Below the pieces are notes generated by a model that worked only from the letters and a program-made list of their open reading frames with translations, was not told the origin of the DNA and ran no database searches. From positions 4,373,001-4,437,000 of the forward strand of contig CM034415.1 of NCBI GenBank assembly GCA_019925095.2: a DNA stretch of 64,000 bases, read 5' to 3'. Within the stretch, counting starts at the first letter, position 1. Each line of letters starts with the position of its first letter. The position numbers and the translations under genes are program-made. Source of the stretch: Dendrolimus kikuchii (Eukaryota > Arthropoda > Insecta > Lepidoptera > Lasiocampidae). Positions 20,904 through 30,259 of this stretch are shown one piece after another.

Positions 20904-21085
20904 CTATGTACATACATACATACATAGTACTATGTACATACATACATACATAGTACTATGTACATACATACATACATAGTACTATGTACATACATACATA
21001 CATAGTACTATGTACATACATACATACATAGTACTATGTACATACATACATACATAGTACTATGTACATACATACGTACATAGAT
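20904..21085. repeat. 26-bp palindromic tandem array, about 6.5 units
   Basis: The unit is (TACA)n-rich with the perfect 12-bp palindrome CATAGTACTATG; starts recur every 26 bp from 20904. The last unit has a single base change (catacgtacat). It follows directly on the CR1-type remnant. It is not a CRISPR: there are no unique spacers. Confidence 0.9.
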
Positions 21086-21134
21086 TTGGATATAAATATG
21101 TATGTGTAATACCCCTAAAACGCAAAAAAACGCC

Positions 21135-21475
21135 TAGTTGGAGAAAACCGGAGACCGGAAGGCTGGAGCTTACCTCGCTCAAAGGATTAGCCTTTGTATC
21201 CAGCGAGGTAATGCTGCCAGCCTTCTAGGTACAATGCCCAGCGACAGTGGTCTGGTGGGGCTGGACGGGCATTAATACAGGTTTTATTTTAGTTTAAGTT
21301 TTTTACTATGTATGTGTATATATATTTTTAAGTTAGGTTTATTTATAGGATATTTTAGTTTTTGTTAATAGATGTTAGACTTAGTTTATTTATAGTATTT
21401 AATTATACTTTTATTAATAGAAATAAAATAAATTATCATGTGTAATTCTAATTACTATTAATATATATACATATA
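21135..21475 (+). pseudogene. RLE-type LINE C-terminus and 3' UTR, diverged subfamily
   Basis: The frame ending at 21262 reads '[20 protein letters not shown]', then '[14 protein letters not shown]' and a stop, matching the last 40 residues of the protein at 795-1590 with many changes. An AT-rich UTR ('ttttattttagtttaagttt') follows to about 21475. Confidence 0.7.
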
Positions 21476-21529
21476 ATTGTATATATTTTAAAGTATGCGC
21501 ACTGAATGCGCCCCACTATTAGAAATGTC

Positions 21530-21655
21530 AAATTATCTCCAGAAGGTTGTCGGGAAGAAATCGCCGTTAGCGATAAGACCGCCGATTGTACTCATGTGTA
21601 TTATTTTCTTGTGTGCAATAAAGAATATTGTATTCTATTCTATTCTATGTCTTAT
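21530..21655 (+). mobile_element. CR1-type LINE 3' end
   Basis: 'ccagaaggttgtcgggaaga', 'gttagcgataagaccgccga', 'gtgcaataaagaatattgta' and a (TATTC)n tail. The hairpin-bearing 3' end is complete, but upstream sequence is lost. Confidence 0.75.
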
Positions 21656-21767
21656 TTTCGCGAGAGGAACAGGCGGTGGCGTGGGCGGTATTCCTGTCTT
21701 ATGTCCAACCTCAAAGTTGGCAACGCGCTCAACCGACGCGGCTTCGCCCGTGGTGTTGCAAACGTCT

Positions 21768-22350
21768 ATAAGTGACGTTAACCACTAGCAAGTAGTTGAG
21801 CTGTCTGCCTGATCGCCAGCTTTGCATTAAAAAAATGTTCATCTGTGTATGTCACTCTAAGTATAAATCTAATAGATATATACTTAGATATTATTCATGT
21901 ATATGTATGTTCATTTTATGTATACGCAGTGTAAACTCTATATAACGACACTGAAGGGGCTGTGCATTTTATGGCGTTATAGAGAGTTGTCATTAAATGG
22001 AGAGAAGTCTGTTATTTTTGTCTAACGTCTTTTGTTGCACCAGTAATTTTGTTGAATTTATAAATATTTTATTCATATCTTGCGATATTGAGGCATCTTG
22101 ATGATAAAGGAAGTACTTAGAAATTTTGGTATTTCGGAATTTCTTAGAAATTTCGGTATACATGATGCTGAGAGTCGAGTTTTTACGGACTAGGATAATA
22201 AAACGATAAAAGAACATACACAACTGCACAGGTTTTACTACTTTTTACTAATTTTAGCAACTTAAAAGTTATTTTTTATTACTTAATTTTTGTCGTTATT
22301 GAGAGTGGGTGTAATGCTATGTAGGGTGTATCATTGTATCGAAGACAAGC
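21768..22350. mobile_element. Tigger-like element, right part cut by the R1-clade LINE
   Basis: 21775-21926 repeats the segment seen at 3700-3828; the CAGTGTAAACTC terminus follows at 21927 and the body runs to 'gaagacaagc' at 22350, where the LINE poly(T) begins. The remaining about 80 bp of the element (compare 8480-8556) are not found after the other end of the LINE. Confidence 0.7.
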
Positions 22351-22360
22351 TTTTTTTTTT

Positions 22361-22942
22361 GTTTTGAGGCGAGGGAAAATGCTTAACCGATTTACGCACA
22401 AACTGGGTCATTGCTAGGGGAACGACACGCGTCGGTCGGGGGCGATAACACTGCAGCAATAGTATGGTCTTGGCAGCGCTCCGTTTGCGATCGACGTCAC
22501 AGAATAGTGTGGAAGACTCCGAGCGTTGCTGCACGGGCGAGCAACCCCAATACCCACTAAAAACCCCCTCCTCCCTGACGACCCTGCGCTTTGTATGTGT
22601 TGGAAAGGCTGAGATTTCCTCGGGCTCTTCGGGGGAAGAGCCAAATGCAGCGCAGAAGCATGCATCGAGGGTGTGTGGGACTCTCGGCGGCCGGTTCTCC
22701 ACGCTAGCTTCAAACAGAAGCAGTCGCGAGAAACCGATCGCCAAACTACCCACTAAACCTAAACCTGCGCCCCTGTATCAACGCTTTTACGGGGCGTCAC
22801 GGGATCTAGAACAGAGTTACTGCACCGTGACGCCCCCACGCTCGGTAATACTGGGCCACCCCGGTGGCAGAGTGACCCACTTCATCAATCAGGGGGGGGA
22901 AGTCCGCTGCTACCCCGGTGCAGCGGCTCCCTGTGACGGTAA
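22361..22942 (-). other. 3' UTR of the R1-clade LINE
   Basis: 582 bp, GC-rich, ending in poly(A). The last about 60 bases ('gaggcgagggaaaatgctta', 'gggtcattgctagggg' on the plus strand) resemble those at 49238 and 34940, showing which part of the 3' end is conserved between subfamilies. Open frames read here have no motifs. Confidence 0.75.
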
Positions 22943-25900
22943 TTATGGGAGGAGGAGATTCGCGTAGCGGCGCCTTCTACCGCCGGTCCGCCTCCTGCGG
23001 ATGGGGTCCGCGTACGCGTCCTCCTCCCTAACTCTTTCTGCGGCCTCCTTCTGCGCCAGGACGGACTCGCAGAAGGAGGAAACCGCAAGCCAAGATTGCT
23101 GGCCCTGGAGCATCGCCTCGACCATGCTACGAAGCGAGCTCACAGGGCCAACAACGTTTTCTAAGAGGGCCCTCTGGGGCCCCCAGGCGGCGCACTCCAC
23201 GAGCGTGTGAAACGCCGTATCTTGGAGCACGCCGCACTCGTGACATTGCGGGGAGGGCTCCCGCCCCACGATTTGATGCAGATACTTACCAAAGCAGCCG
23301 TGCCCGGTAAGTATCTGCACCATTCTAAACGTCAGGGTCCCGCGTTTCCGCGAGACCCAACGAGCTAGGTGGGGGCGGATCGCCTCCACCGTCTCAATTC
23401 CAGCTTCTGGGGACTCCAGGTCCCTCTGCCAAATACGGATCAGAGCCTCGGTCGCCTGGGCCCTGATCATCCGAGTTTCTGCCGGGCACGGCACTTCTCC
23501 TCTCGCCCGAGCATCCTGCCGGAAGCGGTACACTGTTGCGAGCACCTCCGCCTGGAGATCCCAGGGCGGATCACCCGCCAACAATGTCGCCGCCGTCCAC
23601 GACACAGTACGGTATCCCCGTATGGACCTCACGGACAGAACCCTCTGAGTCCTCCTCAGCAGGGTCCTGTTTTTCCGGTGTAGTGCATGACTCCATACGG
23701 GGGCTCCGTACAGTGCCATACTCCGGAGGATGCCGGCGTACAATTTCCTCACCGCCGCGCCCGGCCCTCCCACGTTCGGAAGAAGCCTGGCCAGGGCGGT
23801 AGCGGATTTGATCAACCTCGGGGCCAGCTGGGTGAAGTGGGCCCCGAAGCTCCACGTTCCATCGATGACAAGCCCCAGATATCTCATCTGGGGCTTGACC
23901 GCTACCGCAACACCTTGGACAGCGACGCGCGCGTCCCGGGGTGCACGTCTATGTGGTCTGCGGAACATGAGGGCCTCCGTTTTCTCAGGGGAGACCCTCA
24001 GGCCAAGACGCCGGATACGCTGAACTACCAACGCCGTTCCGGCGTTGGCGAGCTCCACAGACTCTTCATAGGTTCCGCCCCGGGCCGTGACGAGGGTGTC
24101 GTCTGCGAAGCAGAGCACCCCCATCCCGGGCAGGACTGGCTCGCGGAGGAGCCAGTCGTAGCCAATGTTCCACAGGGTCGGACCCAGCACCGACCCTTGT
24201 GGAACGCCGCACGCGACGCGTCGCCTACCTATAACCTGGCCAGTTTGGCCGCCCTCCCAAAGGATGTACCGGTCCTGGAGGTAGTCCTCCAACAGCCTCG
24301 TGAGGTACGGGGGGACTCCATGAGACTGGAGCCCCGCCCTGATCGTCTCGTGAGGGAGACTGTTGAAGGCATTTTTAATGTCAAGAGAAACCGCCAGGAC
24401 GGACTCCTTCATGTGTTCCGCCTCTCTCGTGAGGCTCTGTAGTGCGTTCAGGGCGTCTAACGTCGAACGCCCTGCCCTGAATCCATATTGAGCCTCAGAG
24501 AGCCCAGGCCCATTCGAATCAAGGTGACGAACGAGGCGGCCGGCGAGAATCTTCTCGAAGACCTTGGCCGCCTCGTTGAGCAAGACGATGGGCCTGTAGG
24601 CGGACGGATCGTTGGGAGGACGACCCTCCTTCGGAAGTAGGCATAGCCGGCCCTCCTTCCACTGCTTCGGGAATACGCCTGACCTGATGCAGGCATTGAA
24701 AAGTTCCCGAAGCTGGCCGCGTAGGTGTTTAGCGGCCAGGAAGAGGGCTCGGCCCGGGACCCCATCAGGTCCCGGTGCAGTCTTCCGGCCCCGGAGGCGC
24801 TCCAGGGCCATGTCTAGTTCCTCTTCGGAAACGAGGGGAGGCTCCGTCTCCGAAGGACTGGGATGTGGAGGGCTCATTACCGGGGGAGTGAAGGCCCCTG
24901 GGTCCGGAAAGAGTCCGTCAATAACGGAAATGAGGACCCCCTCCTCGAGGGACGCCGTAACCGGGGTTGTACAAGCCCGCATTTTTTTACGGGCCACCCG
25001 GTACGGACGCCCCCAGGGGTCCCCGTCAAGGCTTTTTAACATCTCTTCCCGAGCCCGGGTCTTCGACTGGATGATCTCCAGCCGAAGAGCCTTTTTGGCA
25101 GCCCGATACTCCCCGACAAGACTGTTTTCCTCCACATAGTCCGGAGGTTGTCGGCGCCGGCAGCGTCTGAGAGACCGGCGCGCTCTGAGGGCTGCCTCCC
25201 TCAGACCGCCGATCTCTGCGGTCCACCAATAGACCGCCTTCCGCTGCGGGGGCCGACGCGACCGAGGCATTGCTGCATCGCATACCCTTACGAGGGCCTT
25301 GCGCATGCGCTCTGCTAGAACCTCCGGACCTCCTGTATTGACTGGATTGACCCAGCTCTGGACGATTGCCATCTCCTCGGCCAGCTCTGGATTGAGCCGA
25401 CCGAGGGACCAGCGCGGAAACTGGCCGTGTCCGCGTGGTGGAACCGAGATCGCGCTCGGAGGAGGGGAGAGCTCGAATCTGATATAGAGATGATCAGATA
25501 GAGTCTCCATCTCCTCCACGACTCTCCATCCGTCCACCCTACGTGCGACCGCGTGGGTGGCGAACGACAGGTCGATGACCGATCCACCCCGCGCTCGCAC
25601 GCAGGTATGGACCGCTCCCCGGTTTAAGATGGTCAGACCGCATTGGAGCGCCCACGCTTCCACGGCCTGTCCCCTCATGTCAGTGGCGGCGTTACCCCAG
25701 GAACGGGATTTGGCATTAAAGTCGCCGAGAACGAAATACGCCCTCGGCGACAACCTACCCGCGGCGGCCCTGACGGAATCTAAGAAAGTCTCAAACTCCG
25801 CCAGGGGACGGTTGGGGGAGAAGTACACGCCTATGAAGGCATGCTGACCCCAACCTGCCACCGCGTAACCCCGTCCCCTCTCTATGACAGAGAGTTGGGT

Positions 25901-26095
25901 GCCAGAGCCCGATCTGGCGACCACCGCCACCGTCTCGTCCAGATCCCCGACCCAGTTGCCCTGGTCGGGGACGTAGTAAGGCTCGCTTACTACGGCCAGG
26001 TCAATCCCCCACTCCGCCATGGCCTGCATGGCCAGATCCTGCGCGCCGGCGGAGTGGTTTACGTTACTCTGGAGGAAGCTATGTCGTACAGGCAT
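22943..26095 (-). CDS. R1-clade LINE ORF2: endonuclease-reverse transcriptase, 1050 aa
   Basis: It nicks target DNA and reverse-transcribes the element RNA at the nick. Residues 1-205 are an APE-type endonuclease: N11, E38 (VVSEPY), 'GDFNAKS' (D125, N127), 'SVIDLSF' (D175), 'TLSDH' (S200, D201, H202). The RT spans about 470-760: 'YRPIVLLN', 'VSLDIKNAFNS' (D572), 'CGVPQGSVLGP', 'FADD' (663-666), 'VSPEKTEAL'. A terminal knuckle CX2CX8HX4C lies at C951-C968. The length suits R1 elements. The start ATG overlaps a TAA in the ORF1 frame, so translation probably depends on ORF1. No stop or frameshift is seen. Confidence 0.93.
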   Translation of the reverse strand: MPVRHSFLQSNVNHSAGAQDLAMQAMAEWGIDLAVVSEPYYVPDQGNWVGDLDETVAVVARSGSGTQLSVIERGRGYAVAGWGQHAFIGVYFSPNRPLAEFETFLDSVRAAAGRLSPRAYFVLGDFNAKSRSWGNAATDMRGQAVEAWALQCGLTILNRGAVHTCVRARGGSVIDLSFATHAVARRVDGWRVVEEMETLSDHLYIRFELSPPPSAISVPPRGHGQFPRWSLGRLNPELAEEMAIVQSWVNPVNTGGPEVLAERMRKALVRVCDAAMPRSRRPPQRKAVYWWTAEIGGLREAALRARRSLRRCRRRQPPDYVEENSLVGEYRAAKKALRLEIIQSKTRAREEMLKSLDGDPWGRPYRVARKKMRACTTPVTASLEEGVLISVIDGLFPDPGAFTPPVMSPPHPSPSETEPPLVSEEELDMALERLRGRKTAPGPDGVPGRALFLAAKHLRGQLRELFNACIRSGVFPKQWKEGRLCLLPKEGRPPNDPSAYRPIVLLNEAAKVFEKILAGRLVRHLDSNGPGLSEAQYGFRAGRSTLDALNALQSLTREAEHMKESVLAVSLDIKNAFNSLPHETIRAGLQSHGVPPYLTRLLEDYLQDRYILWEGGQTGQVIGRRRVACGVPQGSVLGPTLWNIGYDWLLREPVLPGMGVLCFADDTLVTARGGTYEESVELANAGTALVVQRIRRLGLRVSPEKTEALMFRRPHRRAPRDARVAVQGVAVAVKPQMRYLGLVIDGTWSFGAHFTQLAPRLIKSATALARLLPNVGGPGAAVRKLYAGILRSMALYGAPVWSHALHRKNRTLLRRTQRVLSVRSIRGYRTVSWTAATLLAGDPPWDLQAEVLATVYRFRQDARARGEVPCPAETRMIRAQATEALIRIWQRDLESPEAGIETVEAIRPHLARWVSRKRGTLTFRMVQILTGHGCFGKYLHQIVGREPSPQCHECGVLQDTAFHTLVECAAWGPQRALLENVVGPVSSLRSMVEAMLQGQQSWLAVSSFCESVLAQKEAAERVREEDAYADPIRRRRTGGRRRRYANLLLP

Positions 26096-26097
26096 TA

Positions 26098-28443
26098 TTA
26101 ATTGACCGACATAGCCTCCCCTCTAGTCGATACTGCTGTCGCCCTCGCCGGGGGGGTGAACCTACCCCGAACGATGGGAGGGAGGCAGACCCTCGCCAGC
26201 GTTGGGTGCGTTGCTGTTTTTCCCCCCGCCGCGCAGACTGCGCAGTGGGGGGCCGAAGCTGTGCAGTCGGGCATTGCGTGTCCGCTCTTCCCACAGCGGA
26301 GACACAAGCCCGACCTGTCGGGGCAGGATTCTGGGCACATCTGCGTGCTGTGCCCGAGCCCGTAACAACGGTAACACCGTATTGGTCGTGCTTCTTTGGC
26401 CTCGACTTTCGCCGAGCTAAAGCCCACCAATAAGTGGCCCCGTTCGGCGAGTATCTTAGCCAATGGTATTGGGCACAGCACGTACGCTGAGCCCATCCCC
26501 CCCGGTCCTGAACCAATTCTGTTGGCAACAATCCTATCGAGCTGGCAATTGCCAGCACGGGCGACAGCAGCTCGCAGAGATTCGGGCGTGACCGAGTCAT
26601 CCAGCCCAGAGACGTAGATCTCTCCCCTTTTGCAGGGCCGGATGACCTCGGCCATCCCCTGGAGCGGCCCTCGAAGGGCTTCCGCCAACCGGTCCGCTTT
26701 ATCGGTTCCCTCTGGCCCAGGAGGCAACTCTATGAGCCGGGAGTCGCGGACGGTCCGCGTTATTTTAAGGCCCTCGTGGAGGCCCATGGCAACTATGTCC
26801 ACTACCGCGGCGGCTTTCTGAAACACGTCGCGGTAGGTGATGCCTTTTTTCTCCGCCTCCGGCAACAGCTTAATGAGGACTGCTGCTGATTTCGGCTCTG
26901 TAAAAACCACAGGCGGCTTCTTTTTGGCCTGTGGTTTGGGTGGAGCTTTCCGCGCTGGGGGCGGGACGGGGGCTTGCGTGGGGGGAAGGGGCTGGCATAG
27001 CGTTCCTTTCCCTTTCCCCTTGCCTTTCTTCCTACCCGCTACCACCGTCCATGCTTCCACGATCCCCAGCTGGGGAGCAGGCGCAGGTGTGGCGGGAACG
27101 GGGGTGCCCTGGATTTGGGTCCCAGGCTTGGACCTCAGCATGGGAAACTCAGTTGGACCTGAGCTTCCAGAGGGCCCGGGCGCCGTCGGCGTCTGCGTCG
27201 GGGCGGCAGACGACGTTTTCATTTTTTTCCCCTTCTTTTTGGGGGGAGGTGGGGGAGGGGGACCCATCACCTCCACGGGCTGTGGCACCACGTCCATAGG
27301 GACCGCGTCGTCATCGACAACAACGGTCGCCTGTGGGGCCGTACTTTTTTGGGGCAACAGGGACACCCCGTTTGCTTTGTTCGCCGCGGCTAGCGGCGGA
27401 CGAATTATTGGGGGAGGGAGGAGGCGGTCCTCAAACCCGGCGAGCCGGGCGTTGATCATTTCCCCCACCGACACTATGATGGCTCGTTTGAGCTCCTCTA
27501 GGTCGAGTGGGGGACTGGAGACCACCACCGTCTCCCTTTCTTTGGCAGGGCCGTCAGATTTAGCCGCGGCCCGCATCTCCTCGAACTCTCTGCGGTGAGC
27601 CTTGACTTCCATCCGCAGGGAGTCTACTTCTCTTTTTAACCGGAGGTTCTCAAGTGTGAGCCTCCGGTTCTCTAGATCCAGGGACCTCGCCGACAAGCTT
27701 TGTACAATGTCGGCGAGTTTCCCAGCGGCCTCTTTCAATTTTTTAATATAACCTCCTTTGAGGTTTCCCGAGGTCTGGGCGACATGAAAAATGTCGGCCA
27801 CGTGGGAGCCCGCTAAGACGCGGAGTTCCTCGGCCCCCATCCTTTCTATGTCGCCCTCCCTCGGGTCGACTGGATCTGTAGCATCCTCGGAGGTGCCGCT
27901 ATCCCTTTGACGGGCGCTCTGCATGCGCTCAATTTCCTCGCAGAGGGCGATGCTGCGGGAAAGTATATCCGCCGACTCGCCCTCTCTGCGGGACGTCGGC
28001 GACGCTGCGCCACTACTAGTTGCCGCAACTGCGGCGTCTTTTTGACATGTCGTGGCTGCGGCCTCATTTTGTAATGCCGCGCCATCGGTTTCCACTGCAG
28101 GATCGGCTTGCGAGTGGACCTTCGGCGCGGCGCCCTTAGCTTTTGCGGCGCCTTTGGACCCCGCACGGGTGGCCTCCAGCGTCGCCCCTGTAGTTATAGC
28201 CGCTACGGAGGTGACCCCCGCAGATTCGTCCTGCGGGCGGACCCCTGGCGCGGCGCCTACCGATACGGCTCTCACCGCACCTCTGCCGCGCCCGGCGATG
28301 CTCCTGCTCCGCCGGGTCACAGCGACCTTCGTTGCCGATTCATCGGCGTCTGTAGCGTCCTGGTACGGACCGCGGGAGCGAACGCGGGACTTTTTACGGA
28401 CCGCGCTCGCTCCCCTAGGGGGTCGGGGCTCGGGGTCCGCCAT
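26098..28443 (-). CDS. R1-clade LINE ORF1: gag-like RNA-binding protein, 781 aa
   Basis: It packages element RNA. The N-terminal 180 residues are basic and alanine-rich (RKKSRVRSRG, repeated AA). A heptad-like stretch, 'LENRRLTLENLRLKREVDSL', about residues 250-300, looks like a coiled coil. A proline/lysine linker follows (PPPPPPPKKKGKKMK). Near the end, from residue 690, are two CX2CX4HX4C knuckles (CYRCYGLGHSTQMC, CLRCGKSGHAMPDC) and a third irregular one (CAVC...H...C). The stop is TAA followed immediately by a second in-frame TAA that shares its last A with the ORF2 ATG. Confidence 0.92.
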   Translation of the reverse strand: MADPEPRPPRGASAVRKKSRVRSRGPYQDATDADESATKVAVTRRSRSIAGRGRGAVRAVSVGAAPGVRPQDESAGVTSVAAITTGATLEATRAGSKGAAKAKGAAPKVHSQADPAVETDGAALQNEAAATTCQKDAAVAATSSGAASPTSRREGESADILSRSIALCEEIERMQSARQRDSGTSEDATDPVDPREGDIERMGAEELRVLAGSHVADIFHVAQTSGNLKGGYIKKLKEAAGKLADIVQSLSARSLDLENRRLTLENLRLKREVDSLRMEVKAHRREFEEMRAAAKSDGPAKERETVVVSSPPLDLEELKRAIIVSVGEMINARLAGFEDRLLPPPIIRPPLAAANKANGVSLLPQKSTAPQATVVVDDDAVPMDVVPQPVEVMGPPPPPPPKKKGKKMKTSSAAPTQTPTAPGPSGSSGPTEFPMLRSKPGTQIQGTPVPATPAPAPQLGIVEAWTVVAGRKKGKGKGKGTLCQPLPPTQAPVPPPARKAPPKPQAKKKPPVVFTEPKSAAVLIKLLPEAEKKGITYRDVFQKAAAVVDIVAMGLHEGLKITRTVRDSRLIELPPGPEGTDKADRLAEALRGPLQGMAEVIRPCKRGEIYVSGLDDSVTPESLRAAVARAGNCQLDRIVANRIGSGPGGMGSAYVLCPIPLAKILAERGHLLVGFSSAKVEAKEARPIRCYRCYGLGHSTQMCPESCPDRSGLCLRCGKSGHAMPDCTASAPHCAVCAAGGKTATHPTLARVCLPPIVRGRFTPPARATAVSTRGEAMSVN

Positions 28444-28860
28444 CAGCGGTGCCCCATGGGCCCCTTACCCGCTGCGAGACCAAATGGGGACAAAAACAAA
28501 CAATAAAACCGAAAACAACGCCTAACCAACCAAGATCAAGCGACTTAACCGTAAAACAATGCCGAGTCTTTTTCGTGTGGAGCAGAACCACCCTAATCCA
28601 AAAACGAGCCGAGTCTTTTTCGAATAAGAAGGTAACAATAAACCAATAAACGAAGCCAAGTCAATATGTTTTACAGAAACGAACGAACTGATAAACAAGC
28701 CGAGATCGATGGAAAAAACCCAAGAATAACAAAGCATGCGTCACCTATAGCACTCACGAGCGCGAGCGGCGTGGACACGACCTTCCTCTACGAGTCCGGG
28801 CGCGCCACTCGTACTTGTGACTTCAGTGTCAAAACTCCAGGAGCCCGGGGTTCTTAAGAT
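28444..28860 (-). other. 5' UTR of the R1-clade LINE (boundary approximate)
   Basis: The half nearer ORF1 is A-rich on the plus strand, with GAGTCTTTTTCG repeated twice. The outer part (28740-28860) is GC-rich ('gcgagcggcgtggacacgac', 'cgggcgcgccactcgta') and could hold an internal promoter, as such LINEs require one. The end is set at 'gcccggggttc', where AT-rich host-like sequence starts. Confidence 0.5.
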
Positions 28861-29098
28861 TATTGACTCTACTTAGAAGTTTCAGGTGACCAAAGGGCTG
28901 CTGTATTTAGAGCAACGTAATAAACTTTTCCAACTGACGGCGATTTGAGACTCACGTATAAATTATGGCCAAATAGAATAGAATATAATAATATTTAATA
29001 ATCTAGCATATACATGCTAGAGTGTGAAGCTTGATAACTTTTTCTCTGTAAGAATTACGAGAAAAACATTTCAGGGCTTTTTTTAGACAATTTTTATT
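28861..29098. other. AT-rich spacer
   Basis: Nothing recognised. Notably it is not the missing right end of the Tigger-like element. Confidence 0.3.
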
Positions 29099-29412
29099 AT
29101 TTTTTTTTATTGCAGGAGTTTAGCAGACAGGCAGACAGCCCACTTGATGGAAAGCGGTTACCATCGCCTATAGACATTTGGAACACCAAAGGTGCTACAA
29201 ATGCGCTACTGCTCTTTTAAGGGAAACTGGAACTTGGTCACTAATGCCGGAACGCAACTCGAGGTTGTTATGGCGACATATTTTAGACCAGGGGTGGTAG
29301 CCATCCAGTCGGGCAAATGCCCTACCACCTGGCTGTGGGTTGTTGTGTCGCCTCTTACGACAGGCCGCCCGGCCGCAGGAAATTGTATTCTTTCTCCGTT
29401 CCTGCACGGATA
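29099..29412 (-). mobile_element. SINE-A, full-length copy
   Basis: Runs from poly(T) through 'ggtgctacaaatgcgctact', 'gggtggtagccatccagtcg' and 'ccgcccggccgcaggaaatt' to 'gttcctgcacggata'. About 314 bp. In sense orientation it starts TATCCGTGCAGGAACGG and ends CTGCAATAAAA. There is no clear box A/B, so it is not obviously tRNA-derived. It is one of the reference copies used to define the family. Confidence 0.85.
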
Positions 29413-29522
29413 AAATAAATTAAATTTCCTATAAAAATATGCCCATAGGAAATATGAAAAAAAAATTGAACTTTTATGGGGTAAAAACGAAAAAAAAAAC
29501 AGTTTTGTTCCTGCAATTTAGT

Positions 29523-29738
29523 GGATGGATGCAGAAGTCGTGGAAGGCCACGACACACTTTCCATGATCAAATTGATCGTGTACTAGCAGAAGGTGATGT
29601 CAGGAGCCTTAAGAACAGACTGTGTTATGAATGTCAAAGAGGCAAGTGAGGTGTGCAACAATAAGCCTAAATGGCACTCTGTGGTACGTGCCTACCCCGC
29701 AAGGGAACTGGCGTGAAGTTATGTATGTATGTATGTAT
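29523..29738 (+). mobile_element. RTE-type LINE 3' end
   Basis: Contains the 'GRPRHTFHDQIDRVLAEGDV' region in degraded form (a deletion after 'aagaacagac'), the terminus and (ATGT)4. AATTTA on both sides is a possible short target duplication. Confidence 0.85.
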
Positions 29739-29934
29739 GTAATTTATATGGGACAACGAAAAATTGCTTCGCGCCGCGTAGAGTTGATATATCGAGCTGC
29801 GCTTTGAGCAGGATTTTTATTATACCTAATAGTAAATTTTGATATAATAGAATTTTAAAAGTCACCCTAATATATATATTAGAAGCGTATAAGACGTAAA
29901 AAATGTGTTAAATTGTCTTTATATGAAATACAAT

Positions 29935-30248
29935 AAAATACTATTATCGAGACATAGTCAAACGTCTGGTGGATGTCTCACGTGACCAAAAGACTGGTGT
30001 ATACCTCGGACAACGCGTCAGCATTGCCATTCAGAGAGGCAATGTGGCCAGTGTTTTGGGCACGTTTCCGACTGACAGCGGTCTAGAACTAGATTTTATA
30101 CTTTAATTTTAATTTGTATATATAGTTTAATTTATTTATAATTTAGTTTATTTTTAATTACCTATATAATAGTATTTTTAAGATAGTTTAGTTTATAATT
30201 TTATTTTATTTTACAACTGGTATAAAAAATTGAATAAAATAAAAAGTT
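29935..30248 (+). mobile_element. RLE-type LINE 3' end with 11-bp target-site duplication
   Basis: Encodes the last about 52 residues ('KTGVYLGQRVSIAIQRGN', 'FPTDSGLELDFIL') and the AT-rich UTR. TGAAATACAAT at 29924-29934 and 30249-30259 brackets it. Close in sequence to 661-1590, so from the same, younger subfamily. Confidence 0.8.
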
Positions 30249-30259
30249 TGAAATACAAT

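Larger units (their letters stand above)
22351..28860 (-). mobile_element. R1-clade non-LTR retrotransposon, apparently full length
   Basis: From right to left: GC-rich 5' UTR (28860-28444), ORF1 (28443-26098), ORF2 (26095-22943), 3' UTR (22942-22361) and poly(A) (22360-22351). It is visibly GC-rich against an AT-rich host, and both ORFs lack stops. Domain order (gag with zinc knuckles; APE endonuclease, RT, terminal CCHC) is that of the R1 clade, which includes R1, TRAS, SART and Waldo types. The right end is placed only approximately, where GC-rich sequence stops. No target-site duplication is visible. Related 3' ends are at 34925 and 49229. Confidence 0.85.

Noticed and set aside
20904..21085. 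CRISPR-like array of regularly spaced palindromes
   Set aside because: Units are contiguous and identical, without unique spacers, in a eukaryotic genome.
22361..28525. Many plus-strand open frames of 80-250 codons
   Set aside because: They are shadows of the GC-rich minus-strand ORF1 and ORF2 and show no motifs.
22351..28860. Naming the element TRAS or SART
   Set aside because: Clade features fit, but there is no telomeric TTAGG flank and a name needs a phylogeny.
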